A DNA stretch of 32,689 nucleotides from Zetaproteobacteria bacterium. Lineage in GTDB: Bacteria; Pseudomonadota; Zetaproteobacteria; Mariprofundales; Mariprofundaceae. A model generated the notes under the pieces. That model had not been told where the DNA came from, did no database searches, and was given only the letters and a program-made list of their open reading frames with translations. Below are positions 16,950 through 25,963 of this stretch, piece after piece. Each line of letters starts with the position of its first letter. The stretch's first letter is position 1. Position numbers and translations under genes: made by a program. The DNA lies in contig QILF01000023.1 in NCBI GenBank assembly GCA_003233235.1, forward strand, positions 1 to 32,689, read 5' to 3'.

Positions 16950-17447
16950 CTAATTGATGGTGAAACCTTTAGCGCCACGGCGCATACCGACAGGGCCGGT
17001 GCGGGTCATTTCGATAATGCCGTAAGACGCGACCTGTTCAAGAAAGGTGTCCAGCTTTTCTGCCGTGCCGGTTAATTCCAGCGTCAGGTAGTTGATTTCA
17101 ACATGATCGACGACCTTGGCGCGAATCTCTTCGGCAAGCTTCACCACTTCGCAGCGATTGTCGGGGTTGGTTTTCAGCTTGACCAGCAGCATTTCGCGTT
17201 CCATATGCACAAGATGCGAAATGTCCTCGACCTTGATTGTCGGTATCAGTTTATTCAGCTGTTTTTTGATTTGTTCAATGACGCTATCGCTGCCGCGTGT
17301 GACCAGCGTCATGCGACTGACTGAGGCATCCATGGTTGGCGCTACGGTAAGACTTTCGATATTGTAGCCGCGTGCTGAAAATAGGCCGGCAACCCGGGTC
17401 AATACGCCGAATTCGTTTTCCACCAGAACTGTAATCGTATGCCTCAT
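16950..17447 (-). CDS. ilvN: Acetolactate synthase small (regulatory) subunit
   Basis: A 165-residue regulatory subunit that raises the activity of the large subunit and gives feedback inhibition by valine. The N-terminal ACT domain (MRHTITVLVENEFGVLTRVAGLFSARGYNIESL region, 1-75) has the glycine and hydrophobic pattern that forms the effector site. The C-terminal ACT-like domain follows. The length matches the IlvH/IlvN long form. It overlaps the end of ilvB by 4 bases. No ilvC follows; the next genes downstream are the convergent yefM-yoeB. Confidence 0.96.
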   Translation of the reverse strand: MRHTITVLVENEFGVLTRVAGLFSARGYNIESLTVAPTMDASVSRMTLVTRGSDSVIEQIKKQLNKLIPTIKVEDISHLVHMEREMLLVKLKTNPDNRCEVVKLAEEIRAKVVDHVEINYLTLELTGTAEKLDTFLEQVASYGIIEMTRTGPVGMRRGAKGFTIN

Positions 17448-19144
17448 GCCAGCACCATCTCGTTCAATGCCGCTCCGGCAGGTACCATCGGATAGACATT
17501 TTCTTCTTTGGATATAGCGACATCAAGGATGACAAAACGATCTTCGGTGGCCAGTGCCGTATCAATCGCAGCATCCAGTTCATCGAGCTTATCAACGCGA
17601 ATACCGAGTCCGCCATAGGCTTCGGCCAGCTTGACGAAATCCGGCAGCGAATCGAAATAGGACTGCGAATAGCGGGATTCGTAAAACATTTCCTGCCATT
17701 GCCGCACCATACCCATGTAGCCGTTGTTCAGGATGATAACGATAACCGGCAGGTGATATTGGAAGGCCATCGAAAATTCCTGACTGCACATCTGAATCGA
17801 GGAATCGCCAGTGAATACAATAACCCTTTCGTCCGGCATGGCGACCTGTGCACCGATGCCTGCAGGCAGGCCATAACCCATCGTACCCAAGCCGCCGGAA
17901 GTCAGCCAACGGTGCGGGCGGTTAAATCCGTAATGCTGTGCCGTCCACATCTGGTGCTGTCCGACATCGGTAGCGACAATGGCATTGCCTGCGGTTTTTT
18001 CATGCACACGACGAATCACTGTCTGCGGTTTGATTGGCCCGTCTGCCGGTTGATCAAATGCCAGTGAATTTTTGCCGCGCCATTCGCTAATCTGCTCCCA
18101 CCACAGCGTCAGCGCCTCTTCATTCGGCTTGCCATCACGGCGGGCAATTTCTTCGAGTAGTTGCTTTAAAACCACACCGACATCGCCGACAATTGGCAGA
18201 TGGGCATGGATGTTTTTTGAAATCGACGATGGATCGACATCAATATGAATCACCTTGGCATCCGGCGCAAAAGCTTCGAGCCTGCCGGTGACGCGATCGT
18301 CAAATCGTGCGCCGACGGCAACCAGCAGGTCACAATGCGATACCGCCATATTCGCTTCGTAAGTGCCGTGCATGCCGAGCATGCCGAGGAAATGTTCATC
18401 GTCGTGCGGAATGCCTCCCAGGCCCATCAGGGTGTTGGTCACCGGTGCATTCAGGGTATGCGAAAGCTCTCTGAGCAATGCTGCACTACCCACTGAATTT
18501 AGCACACCGCCACCGGTGTAGAGCACCGGGCGTTTGGCTGCGAGCATGGATTTGACGGCTTTTTTAATCTGTCCCGGATGGCCGTGGGTAACCGGCTGAT
18601 AGGAGCGCATATTCACTTCTTCCGGCCAGACAAATTCGCAAGTTTCGCCGCTGATGTCTTTCGGAATATCAACCAATACCGGCCCGGGGCGACCGGTGGT
18701 GGCGATATGAAAGGCCTGACGGATAATCAGCGCCATATCCTCGACATGTTTGACCAGAAAATTATGTTTGGTGGCCGAACGGGTAATGCCGACAATATCC
18801 GCTTCCTGAAACGCATCGTTGCCAATCAGGTTGGATGGTACTTGTCCGGAAAAACAAACGGTGGGAATCGAATCGGCATAGGAATCGGCCAATCCGGTTA
18901 CCGCATTGGTTGCACCGGGGCCGGAGGTGACCAGCGCCACGCCGCATTTACCGGACACGCGCGAATAGCCGTTGGCGGCATGCAGCGCACCCTGCTCATG
19001 GCGAACCAGATAGTGTTTGATGTGGTCCTGCCTGAAAATGGCATCGTAAATATGCAATACCGCGCCGCCCGGATAACCAAAAATGGTATCCACGTTTTCA
19101 CGTTTCAGGCATTCAACCAGAATTTCAGCACCAGTCAGCTTCAT
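17444..19144 (-). CDS. ilvB: Acetolactate synthase large (catalytic) subunit
   Basis: A thiamine-diphosphate enzyme making acetolactate or acetohydroxybutyrate, the first common step of branched-chain amino-acid synthesis. The 566-residue length is typical. The catalytic glutamate is E50 (RHEQGA). The FAD-region AVGARFDDRVTGR and the C-terminal TPP motif GDSSIQMCSQE...NNGYMGMVRQWQ are intact. AAGGTGG precedes the ATG by about 13 bases. It is the first gene of the ilvBN pair, 4 bases overlapping ilvN. Confidence 0.97.
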   Translation of the reverse strand: MKLTGAEILVECLKRENVDTIFGYPGGAVLHIYDAIFRQDHIKHYLVRHEQGALHAANGYSRVSGKCGVALVTSGPGATNAVTGLADSYADSIPTVCFSGQVPSNLIGNDAFQEADIVGITRSATKHNFLVKHVEDMALIIRQAFHIATTGRPGPVLVDIPKDISGETCEFVWPEEVNMRSYQPVTHGHPGQIKKAVKSMLAAKRPVLYTGGGVLNSVGSAALLRELSHTLNAPVTNTLMGLGGIPHDDEHFLGMLGMHGTYEANMAVSHCDLLVAVGARFDDRVTGRLEAFAPDAKVIHIDVDPSSISKNIHAHLPIVGDVGVVLKQLLEEIARRDGKPNEEALTLWWEQISEWRGKNSLAFDQPADGPIKPQTVIRRVHEKTAGNAIVATDVGQHQMWTAQHYGFNRPHRWLTSGGLGTMGYGLPAGIGAQVAMPDERVIVFTGDSSIQMCSQEFSMAFQYHLPVIVIILNNGYMGMVRQWQEMFYESRYSQSYFDSLPDFVKLAEAYGGLGIRVDKLDELDAAIDTALATEDRFVILDVAISKEENVYPMVPAGAALNEMVLA

Positions 19145-19180
19145 AAGAATCGTTTATCCACCTTATTTTATTGGCTTGCG

Positions 19181-19209
19181 ACCTTAGGCAGGGGGATGAA
19201 AGCTGTCAA
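19181..19209 (-). promoter_or_regulatory. Putative ilvB promoter
   Basis: On the minus strand a perfect TTGACA (19204-19209) is followed after exactly 17 bases by TAAGGT (19181-19186). This would start transcription about 30 bases before the ilvB ATG. That leader is too short for a peptide attenuator. Confidence 0.5.
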
Positions 19210-19334
19210 TCCTTGGTTCTCCAACATGATCACCTTTCGGCATCGTTTATGCTCGGTCATGCGTAGGCGATAAATAATGTAAGCGGTGAACACAACAATC
19301 GCCTGATATAAAACCGCAAGCTATGGAGGTTCCG

Positions 19335-19550
19335 ATGAATGCATTTCGTGCCAAACGCATTGCCAACAACCTGAGCAACATCAATGCTTTTCGCATCCGC
19401 AGCCATCTTTACGAACTGCAAGTCGGTTACCGTGGTCAGGTTGCCAGCTTCGATTCGGAAAGTGCTTTCTGGCATTTTGTTTTCAAACTGGCGCAAGCCA
19501 GCCATGAAGAAAGTACCGTCGCCGAAGTGGAGGCACGCCTGTGCGCTTAA
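19335..19550 (+). CDS. Small hypothetical protein
   Basis: A 71-residue soluble protein I do not recognise. ATG 19335 has GGAGGT 5 bases upstream, a strong ribosome site, and is preferred over the in-frame ATG at 19323. The protein begins with a basic helix (MNAFRAKRIANNL), has aromatic residues in the middle (FWHFVFK), and ends acidic. It lies between the divergent ilvB and the convergent prlC, with no partner gene. Confidence 0.6.
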   Translation: MNAFRAKRIANNLSNINAFRIRSHLYELQVGYRGQVASFDSESAFWHFVFKLAQASHEESTVAEVEARLCA

Positions 19551-19577
19551 GAAAGCTCCGGATGGTTTTTGACAGCC

Positions 19578-21656
19578 TTAAATTAAACCCGAATGCCTGA
19601 GTAATGCATCGACGCTGGGTGCGCGACCGCGAAATGCGGCAAATGCCTGCATAATATCGCGGCGACCGCCAACCGAAAGCAGTTCATCGCGAAAACGCGC
19701 TGCCGTTTGCACATTGGTTATGCCCTCTTCCTCAAACGCGGCATACACATCGGCGGAAAGTACCTCCGCCCATTTATAACTGTAATATCCGGCTCCGTAT
19801 CCACCGGCAAAAATATGTGAAAAACTGTTTTGGAAACGATTAAATGCAGGTGGTGTAAGCACCGCCACCTCGGTACGCACATTATCAAGAAACTGTTGCA
19901 CACTGCCATCGCCCTGCGGGTCATAATCGCTGTGTAAAAGAATATCGAACAGCGAAAATTCGATCTGCCGCAACATCTGCATTGCCGACTGGAAATTCTT
20001 CGCCGCCAGCATTCTGTCGAACAAATCATCGGGCAATGTCTCACCGTTCTCGAAATGCCGCGCGAACATATCCACCACCTCGCGCTCCCAGCAGAAATTC
20101 TCCATAAACTGGCTCGGCATTTCAACCGCATCCCATGCCACACCGCGAATGCCGGATACGCCCAACACCTCATTGCGGGTCAACATGTGGTGCAAGCCGT
20201 GGCCGAACTCATGAAATAGCGTCGTCACCTCATCGTGCGTCCAAAGTGCCGGTTTATCACCCACCGGCGCATCGAAATTACAAACCAGATAAGCAACCGG
20301 CAATTGCAATGCACCGTCAGGTCGCCGCCAGCGCACAATGCACTCGTCCATCCATGCGCCGCCACGTTTGTGCGGGCGGGCATACGGGTCGAAATAGAAG
20401 GCGGCGAGCGCCTCGCCAGCGTTATTCTTAATCTCAAAGTAGCGCGCATGTGCGTGCCATGTCGGTACATCCGTTCGCTCGGCAATGCGGATGCCGTAAA
20501 GCTTCTCAACCAGTGTAAACATACCTTCAAGAACCCTGTTCTCCGGGAAATACGGCTTCAATTCTTCCTGTGAAATTGCATATTTACTGCGCCGTAGCCG
20601 TTCCGAGGCAAACGGTACATCCCAAGCCGAAAGTTCCGTCAAATCCAGCTCGGTACGCGCAAATGCGCGCAATTCCGCCAGCTCTTTTTCGGCATACGGA
20701 CGACTTTTCTCCGCCAGTTCACGCAGAAAATCCGTCACCGCTTCCACCGAAGTTGCCATCTTGCTGGCCAGCGAATAATCCGCATAACTGGCGAACCCGA
20801 GCAGTTTCGCCGCCTCTTTGCGCAAGACCAGCGTTTCATCAATCAGCGGCCCATTATCACAATCATCATGACCGTCCTGCTGGCCAGTCGAAGCACGCGT
20901 AACAAACGCCCGATACATTGTTTCGCGTAGCGGGCGCGATTCGGCATATTGCATAAACGGGATATAAGACGGCGCATCAAGGGTGAATAACCAACCCTGT
21001 TTTTGTTTCTCAAGCGCGCGTTGTGCAGCCGCCTGACGCACCGATTCCGGTAATCCGGCAATCTCTGCTTCTTCGCTTAAATGCAATTCGAATGCGTGCG
21101 TCGCATCCAGCACATGCTGTTCAAAACCAGTGGCCAGCTCGGAAAGACGCATCTGAATATCCTTGAAGCGACTTTTATCGTCTCCGCGTAACTCCGCACC
21201 GCTCAATCGAAAGTCCCGCAGCGCCAAGTCCAAGGCCTGTTTACGTTGTTCATCCTTTGGCATAGCTGTTTCGCGTAAGGTTCGCATAGCCGAAAAAAGT
21301 ATCTTGTTTTGTGCCATATCCGTTTGCCATGCAGCCATTTTGGCCACACCACGCTGATATTCCGGGCGCAACGTATCGGAATCGCAAACCGCATTCAGAT
21401 GCACCACCGGCCCCCAGATGCGTGACAATCGCTCGTCAATCACGTCCAACGGTTGCATCACGCTTTCCCAACTCGGCTCAGTTTGTGCACAAATTTCCGC
21501 AACGCCGTCAGCGGCTTTTTTCAGCGCTTCATCCAGCGCCGGATTCACATGTTCGGGCCGAATCTCGTCAAACAACGGCAGTGATGTATGTGCCGATTGC
21601 AAAAGCGGATTCTTTTCAAGATTTTCATTTGCAGAGGAGGTGGCAGTTGTTTTCAT
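19578..21656 (-). CDS. prlC: Oligopeptidase A
   Basis: An M3-family zinc metallopeptidase that degrades short peptides, including cleaved signal peptides, in the cytoplasm. The 692-residue length agrees with the E. coli enzyme (680). The zinc motif HEFGH is at 482-486, with the third ligand glutamate expected in the following VEMPSQFMENF segment. A C-terminal YSYKWAEVLSADVYAAFEEEG block, typical of M3 enzymes, is complete. A terminator-like hairpin lies 45-75 bases upstream of the start. Confidence 0.95.
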   Translation of the reverse strand: MKTTATSSANENLEKNPLLQSAHTSLPLFDEIRPEHVNPALDEALKKAADGVAEICAQTEPSWESVMQPLDVIDERLSRIWGPVVHLNAVCDSDTLRPEYQRGVAKMAAWQTDMAQNKILFSAMRTLRETAMPKDEQRKQALDLALRDFRLSGAELRGDDKSRFKDIQMRLSELATGFEQHVLDATHAFELHLSEEAEIAGLPESVRQAAAQRALEKQKQGWLFTLDAPSYIPFMQYAESRPLRETMYRAFVTRASTGQQDGHDDCDNGPLIDETLVLRKEAAKLLGFASYADYSLASKMATSVEAVTDFLRELAEKSRPYAEKELAELRAFARTELDLTELSAWDVPFASERLRRSKYAISQEELKPYFPENRVLEGMFTLVEKLYGIRIAERTDVPTWHAHARYFEIKNNAGEALAAFYFDPYARPHKRGGAWMDECIVRWRRPDGALQLPVAYLVCNFDAPVGDKPALWTHDEVTTLFHEFGHGLHHMLTRNEVLGVSGIRGVAWDAVEMPSQFMENFCWEREVVDMFARHFENGETLPDDLFDRMLAAKNFQSAMQMLRQIEFSLFDILLHSDYDPQGDGSVQQFLDNVRTEVAVLTPPAFNRFQNSFSHIFAGGYGAGYYSYKWAEVLSADVYAAFEEEGITNVQTAARFRDELLSVGGRRDIMQAFAAFRGRAPSVDALLRHSGLI

Positions 21657-21691
21657 AGTCGCGAACCGTGCTTACCTGCAAGCCCGCTGGC

Positions 21692-21730
21692 AACAAAAAG
21701 AAATGGCGGAGTGCTTGAGCTCCGCCATTT
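21692..21730 (-). terminator. Strong intrinsic-terminator hairpin upstream of prlC
   Basis: AAATGGCGGAG (21701-21711) and CTCCGCCATTT (21720-21730) form a perfect 11-bp stem with an 8-base loop. On the minus strand the hairpin is followed by CTTTTTGTTG. It would end a minus-strand transcript about 45 bases before the prlC start, yet no gene ends there. Confidence 0.65.
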
Positions 21731-21874
21731 GCTATAAACACACATGATTTTTTCTATTGCTGTGGTGCGGAGATTACCTCGCCTGTGTGTCAGAGATGTG
21801 ACTCAGCTCACCTTTGCGTATACTGATTTTAACGCTTGTTTTTTTACAGATTAGAAAATTACTTATACTTATAC

Positions 21875-22037
21875 AGAGCCACTTGCAAAAGTCTGGGTGG
21901 ATGAGTTGCAATTCCACTTCGAGTGCGATTTTGAGTTGGAATAAGGTGAATGGTGGTTCCATTTTCCGAGATTCCAACTCAAAAGCGCGCCGGAGTGGGG
22001 AAGTAAATCGCCGCTCACGACTTTTGCAAGTGGCTCT
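21875..22037. repeat. 163-bp MITE-like inverted-repeat element
   Basis: The ends AGAGCCACTTGCAAAAGTC (21875-21893) and GACTTTTGCAAGTGGCTCT (22019-22037) are perfect 19-bp inverted repeats. A second perfect pair lies inside: TTTTGAGTTGGAAT near 21930-21943 and ATTCCAACTCAAAA near 21971-21984. The whole element can fold into one long imperfect hairpin. It has no coding frame. The remainder of the 414-base gene-free stretch (21657-22070) holds only the prlC-proximal hairpin; I see nothing in 21731-21874. Confidence 0.85.
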
Positions 22038-22070
22038 ACAGTATGAGTTATTTCCGGTTTCATACTGCGA

Positions 22071-22637
22071 GTGAATATTGACCCGGGTCGTCATTGTCTC
22101 CATCGTTCGCCCATGCGTACAAATACTCCCGGCCAACATCACTTTTGTATTCAACGGCATGCTGTCCAGCACTTATTAAGATTAGCTCTGGATGCTGTGC
22201 CGACGCCCGTTTCCGGCCTGCTGGGCGGACGGGCGAATGTTGTCGATTGTATTTTACCACTTGACGAAAACGGTGGTTTGGATGTCGCCCGACGCGTCCT
22301 GTTACGCTGGCAAGAGGAGGGTACGCAGCTTCTGGCGACGTATTCGTCCGAAGAGGACACATCCGAAGGGAATACATCCGAAGGGAATACATCCGAAGGG
22401 AATTCGTCCGAAGAGGACGCATCCGAAGAGAATACAATGAAAAAACGGCTAGCACGGATGCTTGCACACATTCCCGCCTCACCTGCTGTGCCTCTTCCAC
22501 ATTTGAAAATATGCACCGGCACTAACGGGCGAATTGAGGCGGAATTACATAGTGGCGATACAGATCAAGCCAACGAAATCTGGCTGTTGGAGATGCAGGA
22601 AGACGGCGGACTATACCCGAGAAGGGATAATAGCTAG
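22071..22637 (+). CDS. Hypothetical protein with acidic pentapeptide repeats
   Basis: A 188-residue frame. The first 40 residues may not be translated: GTG 22071 and ATG 22113 are both possible starts and neither has a good ribosome site. From about residue 33 the sequence (HLLRLALDAV, SGLLGGRANVVDCILPL) faintly resembles a JAB/MPN fold without its metal ligands; this is a weak impression. Residues 92-121 are six tandem pentapeptides of SSEED, TSEGN or ASEEN type. The tail (125-188) is mixed. It ends 11 bases before hemA and probably shares its transcript. Function unknown. Confidence 0.55.
   Translation: MNIDPGRHCLHRSPMRTNTPGQHHFCIQRHAVQHLLRLALDAVPTPVSGLLGGRANVVDCILPLDENGGLDVARRVLLRWQEEGTQLLATYSSEEDTSEGNTSEGNTSEGNSSEEDASEENTMKKRLARMLAHIPASPAVPLPHLKICTGTNGRIEAELHSGDTDQANEIWLLEMQEDGGLYPRRDNS
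22344..22433 (+). repeat. Six tandem 15-bp repeats within the gene
   Basis: Six perfect-length 15-base units with consensus ACATCCGAAGGGAAT; units 2-4 are identical. They are in frame and encode Ser/Thr-Ser-Glu-Glu/Gly-Asp/Asn. The near identity implies recent expansion by slippage, so copy number may vary between strains. Confidence 0.95.
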
Positions 22638-22648
22638 GTTCCCGGGTC

Positions 22649-23971
22649 ATGCGCATCTGTCATATCGGACTAAATCACCGCACCGCACCGGTTGATCTGC
22701 GCGAACGCGCTGCCGTTGGCGAGGCCGAAATCCCTGCGCTGTTGCAATATCTGGTAGCCCAGAAACCTATTCGCGAAGCCGCTGTTTTATCCACCTGCAA
22801 TCGCGTTGAGTTCACCCTTGTTACGCACGATCCGGATGCCAGCATTGCATTGGTACACCAGTGGTTCGCCGAAACGTCCAATATGGCGCTGGAGAGCATT
22901 ATTGATCACCTCTATTCGTATACCTCCGAAATTGCCGTCCAACATCTGTTCGCCGTCGCCGCCGGACTGGATTCGCTGGTGCTTGGTGAACCGCAGATTC
23001 TCGGGCAGGTCAAATCAGCCTACGAACACGCACTAACCGCTGGCACGGCAGGTCACATCCTGCACCGGCTTTACCAGAGCACCTTTTCCGCTGCCAAGCG
23101 CGCTCGTACGGAGACAGAAATCGGTAAACAGGCGGTAAATATATCCTCCTGTGCGGTTGAACTTGCACAGCGTATTTTCGGTGACCTTTCCAACAAAACG
23201 GTGCTGCTGATCGGAGCGGGTGAAATGGCAGAACTGGCCGCCCGTCATTTGCAGGGCAATGGCGTGCAGCAAATTCTGATTGCCAATCGCACGCTGGCGC
23301 GTGCGGAAAACCTTGCCCGTGAATTTGATGGTCATGCACTGGCGCTGGATCAATTGGACGAATATCTGGATGCTGCCGATATCATTATTTCAAGTACCGG
23401 TGCCAATACCTATATATTGCTGCCCGATCCAATGCGTGCAGCCGTAGAAAAACGCGCCGGTAAGCCGATGTTTCTTATCGACATTGCCGTGCCGCGTGAT
23501 ATTGACCCGCGCATCAACGAGTTGGACGGTATTTACCTCTACGATATCGACGATTTGCAACAAGTCGTGCAGGGCAATCGTGAGCATCGCGAACACGAGG
23601 CAGCCGTTGCACAAGCCATGTTGAATGAAGATGCACAAGCCTTCCTCGCCTGGTTGAAATCACTGGAGTCTGTGCCACTCATCCGCAGCCTGCAGAAACA
23701 CCTTGATAAGATTCGTTGCGAAGAAATGGAAAAAGCGCGCTATTTAAAACGTTTCGAAGGTGAAGATGCTGAAGCTATCGAGCGTTTCAGCCGCACCCTG
23801 ATGAAACGTTTTATGCATCCGACGCTGCAAGCGCTGAAAACGCTACCGGAAGATATTGAGGGTGATTTATTTATGGGCGCGGCGCGCAAGCTCTTCGATT
23901 TGGAACCGAAACAAGCCGCTCCTGAACAAAAATCTTCTGCAAAGAGTGCCGATGAACACAAGATTCGATGA
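22649..23971 (+). CDS. hemA: Glutamyl-tRNA reductase
   Basis: Reduces glutamyl-tRNA to glutamate-1-semialdehyde with NADPH, the first step of C5 tetrapyrrole synthesis. The nucleophile is C50 in STCNRVE, the same position as in E. coli. The NADPH-binding [13 protein letters not shown] and the C-terminal dimerisation helices follow. At 440 residues it has a 20-residue Lys/Ala-rich tail beyond most homologues; part of the tail overlaps the start of prfA by 20 bases. The usual hemA-prfA-prmC order follows. Confidence 0.96.
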   Translation: MRICHIGLNHRTAPVDLRERAAVGEAEIPALLQYLVAQKPIREAAVLSTCNRVEFTLVTHDPDASIALVHQWFAETSNMALESIIDHLYSYTSEIAVQHLFAVAAGLDSLVLGEPQILGQVKSAYEHALTAGTAGHILHRLYQSTFSAAKRARTETEIGKQAVNISSCAVELAQRIFGDLSNKTVLLIGAGEMAELAARHLQGNGVQQILIANRTLARAENLAREFDGHALALDQLDEYLDAADIIISSTGANTYILLPDPMRAAVEKRAGKPMFLIDIAVPRDIDPRINELDGIYLYDIDDLQQVVQGNREHREHEAAVAQAMLNEDAQAFLAWLKSLESVPLIRSLQKHLDKIRCEEMEKARYLKRFEGEDAEAIERFSRTLMKRFMHPTLQALKTLPEDIEGDLFMGAARKLFDLEPKQAAPEQKSSAKSADEHKIR

Positions 23972-25025
23972 TATCCTGCACCGCAAGGATGAGCTGACCT
24001 CCCTGCTGGCCAATCCGAACACCACCGCCAATCCCAAAGAATATACCCGTCTTTCACGCGAGTTCGCCGATATTGGACCTGTCGCGGAGGTGGTTACCCG
24101 CTTAAAACTGGTTGAGCAACAAATCGGTGAAAATCAGGACATGCTTACGGATACCGATTGCGATGCCGAACTGCGCGATATGGCGCAAACGGATATTGAT
24201 AGTTTGAAAGCGGAAGCGGAAGAATTACAGGAAGCACTCAAGGTGTTGCTGCTGCCCAAAGACCCGAATGATACCCGCAACGTGATTCTCGAAGTGCGTG
24301 CAGGCACGGGGGGTGACGAAGCCGCACTTTTCTCGGCGGATCTGTTCCGTATGTATTGTCGTTTTGCCGAACATAAAGGTTACCGTGTGGAAATCCTGTC
24401 TGCCAACGAAACCGGCATCGGCGGTTATAAAGAAGTGGTGGCGCAAATCACCGGTAACGGCGCATTTTCTCAGTTTAAATTCGAATCCGGCGTACACCGC
24501 GTTCAGCGCGTGCCGGAAACGGAAACCGGAGGCCGTATTCATACCAGTGCCTGCACGGTTGCGGTACTTCCGGAAGCCGATGAAGTCGATGTGAAAATCA
24601 ACAATGAGGATCTGCGTATTGATGTATTTCGCGCCTCTGGACCCGGTGGGCAGAGTGTGAATACCACAGATTCGGCAGTACGCATCACGCATCTTCCGAG
24701 TGGTCTGGTGGTTATTTGTCAGGACGAGAAAAGCCAGCACAAGAATAAAGCCAAAGCCATGAAAGTATTGCAGGCGCGATTATTCGATGCCGCTCAGCAG
24801 GAGGCGCACGACGAGCGGGCCGAGGTTAGGCGTGGTATGGTCGGTAGTGGTGACCGCTCCGAACGCATTCGCACCTACAACTTCCCGCAAGGGCGCATCA
24901 CCGATCATCGCATCAACCTGACCCTGTATAAACTGGAGCAGATTCTCGGCGGTGAGATGAGCGATCTGGTCGATGCCCTGATTGCCCACTATCAGGCGGA
25001 ACTGCTTGCTGCCCACGGAGGATGA
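23952..25025 (+). CDS. prfA: Peptide chain release factor 1
   Basis: Recognises UAA and UAG stop codons and triggers peptide release. The 357-residue protein has the GGQ motif at 232-234 ([11 protein letters not shown]). The codon-recognition tripeptide is P188-E189-T190, at the usual PxT position; E. coli has PAT, so the middle residue differs. The start at 23952 lies within hemA, with AAGAG before it; the frame extending back to 23856 is only hemA in another frame. The end overlaps prmC by 4 bases. Confidence 0.96.
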   Translation: MNTRFDDILHRKDELTSLLANPNTTANPKEYTRLSREFADIGPVAEVVTRLKLVEQQIGENQDMLTDTDCDAELRDMAQTDIDSLKAEAEELQEALKVLLLPKDPNDTRNVILEVRAGTGGDEAALFSADLFRMYCRFAEHKGYRVEILSANETGIGGYKEVVAQITGNGAFSQFKFESGVHRVQRVPETETGGRIHTSACTVAVLPEADEVDVKINNEDLRIDVFRASGPGGQSVNTTDSAVRITHLPSGLVVICQDEKSQHKNKAKAMKVLQARLFDAAQQEAHDERAEVRRGMVGSGDRSERIRTYNFPQGRITDHRINLTLYKLEQILGGEMSDLVDALIAHYQAELLAAHGG

Positions 25026-25858
25026 CACTGCGTCAGTTGCTGGCTGACGCAACACAGCAGTTGACCGGTTGTGACTGCGCCACGCCACGTCTGGATGCCG
25101 AAATTCTGCTTTGTCATGTTTTGCACAGCTCACGTAGCTGGCTGATTGCACATGCCGACGATACACTCAATATTGCCAATGTCCGTGAATTTGAATTACT
25201 CTTGGAACGTCGCAAAAAACGCGAACCTGTCGCCTATATCACCGGCGAAAAGGAATTCTGGTCACGCTGTTTTCACGTCACTCCCGAAGTGCTGATTCCG
25301 CGTCCGGAAACCGAACACCTGATCGAAGCTGTGCTTGAATTTTTCCCGAATCCCGCTGCTCCGTACCGCTTCTGCGATATTGGTACAGGTAGCGGTTGTA
25401 TCGCGGTAACGCTGGCTGGTGAATATGCAGCCGCACAAATCATAGCGACCGATATTTCCTGCGAAGCTCTGAACATCTCCAGGCAAAACGCCACCAAACA
25501 CAATGTCGCGGCGCGAATCAATTTCCGCCAAGGCGATATGCTCACTGCATTAGCCCCCGAATCCGCTCCCTTCGATGCCGTCATATCTAATCCGCCTTAT
25601 GTTTCCCGCAAGGAAATGCAAACGCTGGAAGCGGAACTGACTTTTGAACCGCGCAATGCGCTCACCGATGAGGCCGACGGCCAGAAGTTTCTTGTCCACC
25701 TGGTCGAACAGGCTGTATCCTGGCTGAAGCCGGGTGGCTTGCTCATTGTCGAAACCGGCTTGTGCGGCATTCCCGACGGGCATGCGCACATGCCACTGAT
25801 GCAATGCATTTATGATCTTGCCGGTCATCTGCGCGGTGGTATTTACCGCCGCCCATAA
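25022..25858 (+). CDS. prmC: Release-factor glutamine methyltransferase
   Basis: Methylates the glutamine of the GGQ motif in RF1 and RF2 using SAM. The 278-residue length is normal. The SAM-binding [16 protein letters not shown] and the glutamine-binding VISNPPYVS motif are intact. The N-terminal helical domain ends near the conserved [12 protein letters not shown]. After the strand ending VETG, the last 35 residues are shorter and less like the family than expected, though a DLAGH...RGGIYRR tail still resembles the usual ending. It overlaps prfA by 4 bases. Confidence 0.94.
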   Translation: MTLRQLLADATQQLTGCDCATPRLDAEILLCHVLHSSRSWLIAHADDTLNIANVREFELLLERRKKREPVAYITGEKEFWSRCFHVTPEVLIPRPETEHLIEAVLEFFPNPAAPYRFCDIGTGSGCIAVTLAGEYAAAQIIATDISCEALNISRQNATKHNVAARINFRQGDMLTALAPESAPFDAVISNPPYVSRKEMQTLEAELTFEPRNALTDEADGQKFLVHLVEQAVSWLKPGGLLIVETGLCGIPDGHAHMPLMQCIYDLAGHLRGGIYRRP

Positions 25859-25963
25859 AATCAGGCCTGTTATCTGGATATTCATCAGTTTCTGAGCGGA
25901 TATACCTGACTCTGGTGCGGCAAAGCTTGCCATCGGCTTGCCGCAATATCAGCCTGCTGCACC

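Noticed and set aside
18578-19273. 231-residue plus-strand frame opposite ilvB
   Set aside because: It runs antisense to a well-conserved gene, has no recognisable motif and no ribosome site; its composition is that of a reverse-complement shadow.
21657-21748. 30-residue minus-strand frame overlapping the prlC start (possible leader peptide)
   Set aside because: It runs through the terminator hairpin, has no clear ribosome site, and the stop/start overlap can arise by chance.
22344-22433. Possible CRISPR-like array
   Set aside because: The units are 15 bp, directly abutting with no spacers, and in frame with a coding sequence.
24513-24521. PET instead of PAT in release factor 1 as a sign of altered stop-codon use
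   Set aside because: The middle residue of the PxT motif is variable; genes here end with TAA, TAG and TGA in the ordinary way.
24225-24740. 171-residue minus-strand frame opposite prfA
   Set aside because: Antisense shadow of the conserved GGQ-containing region; no family features.
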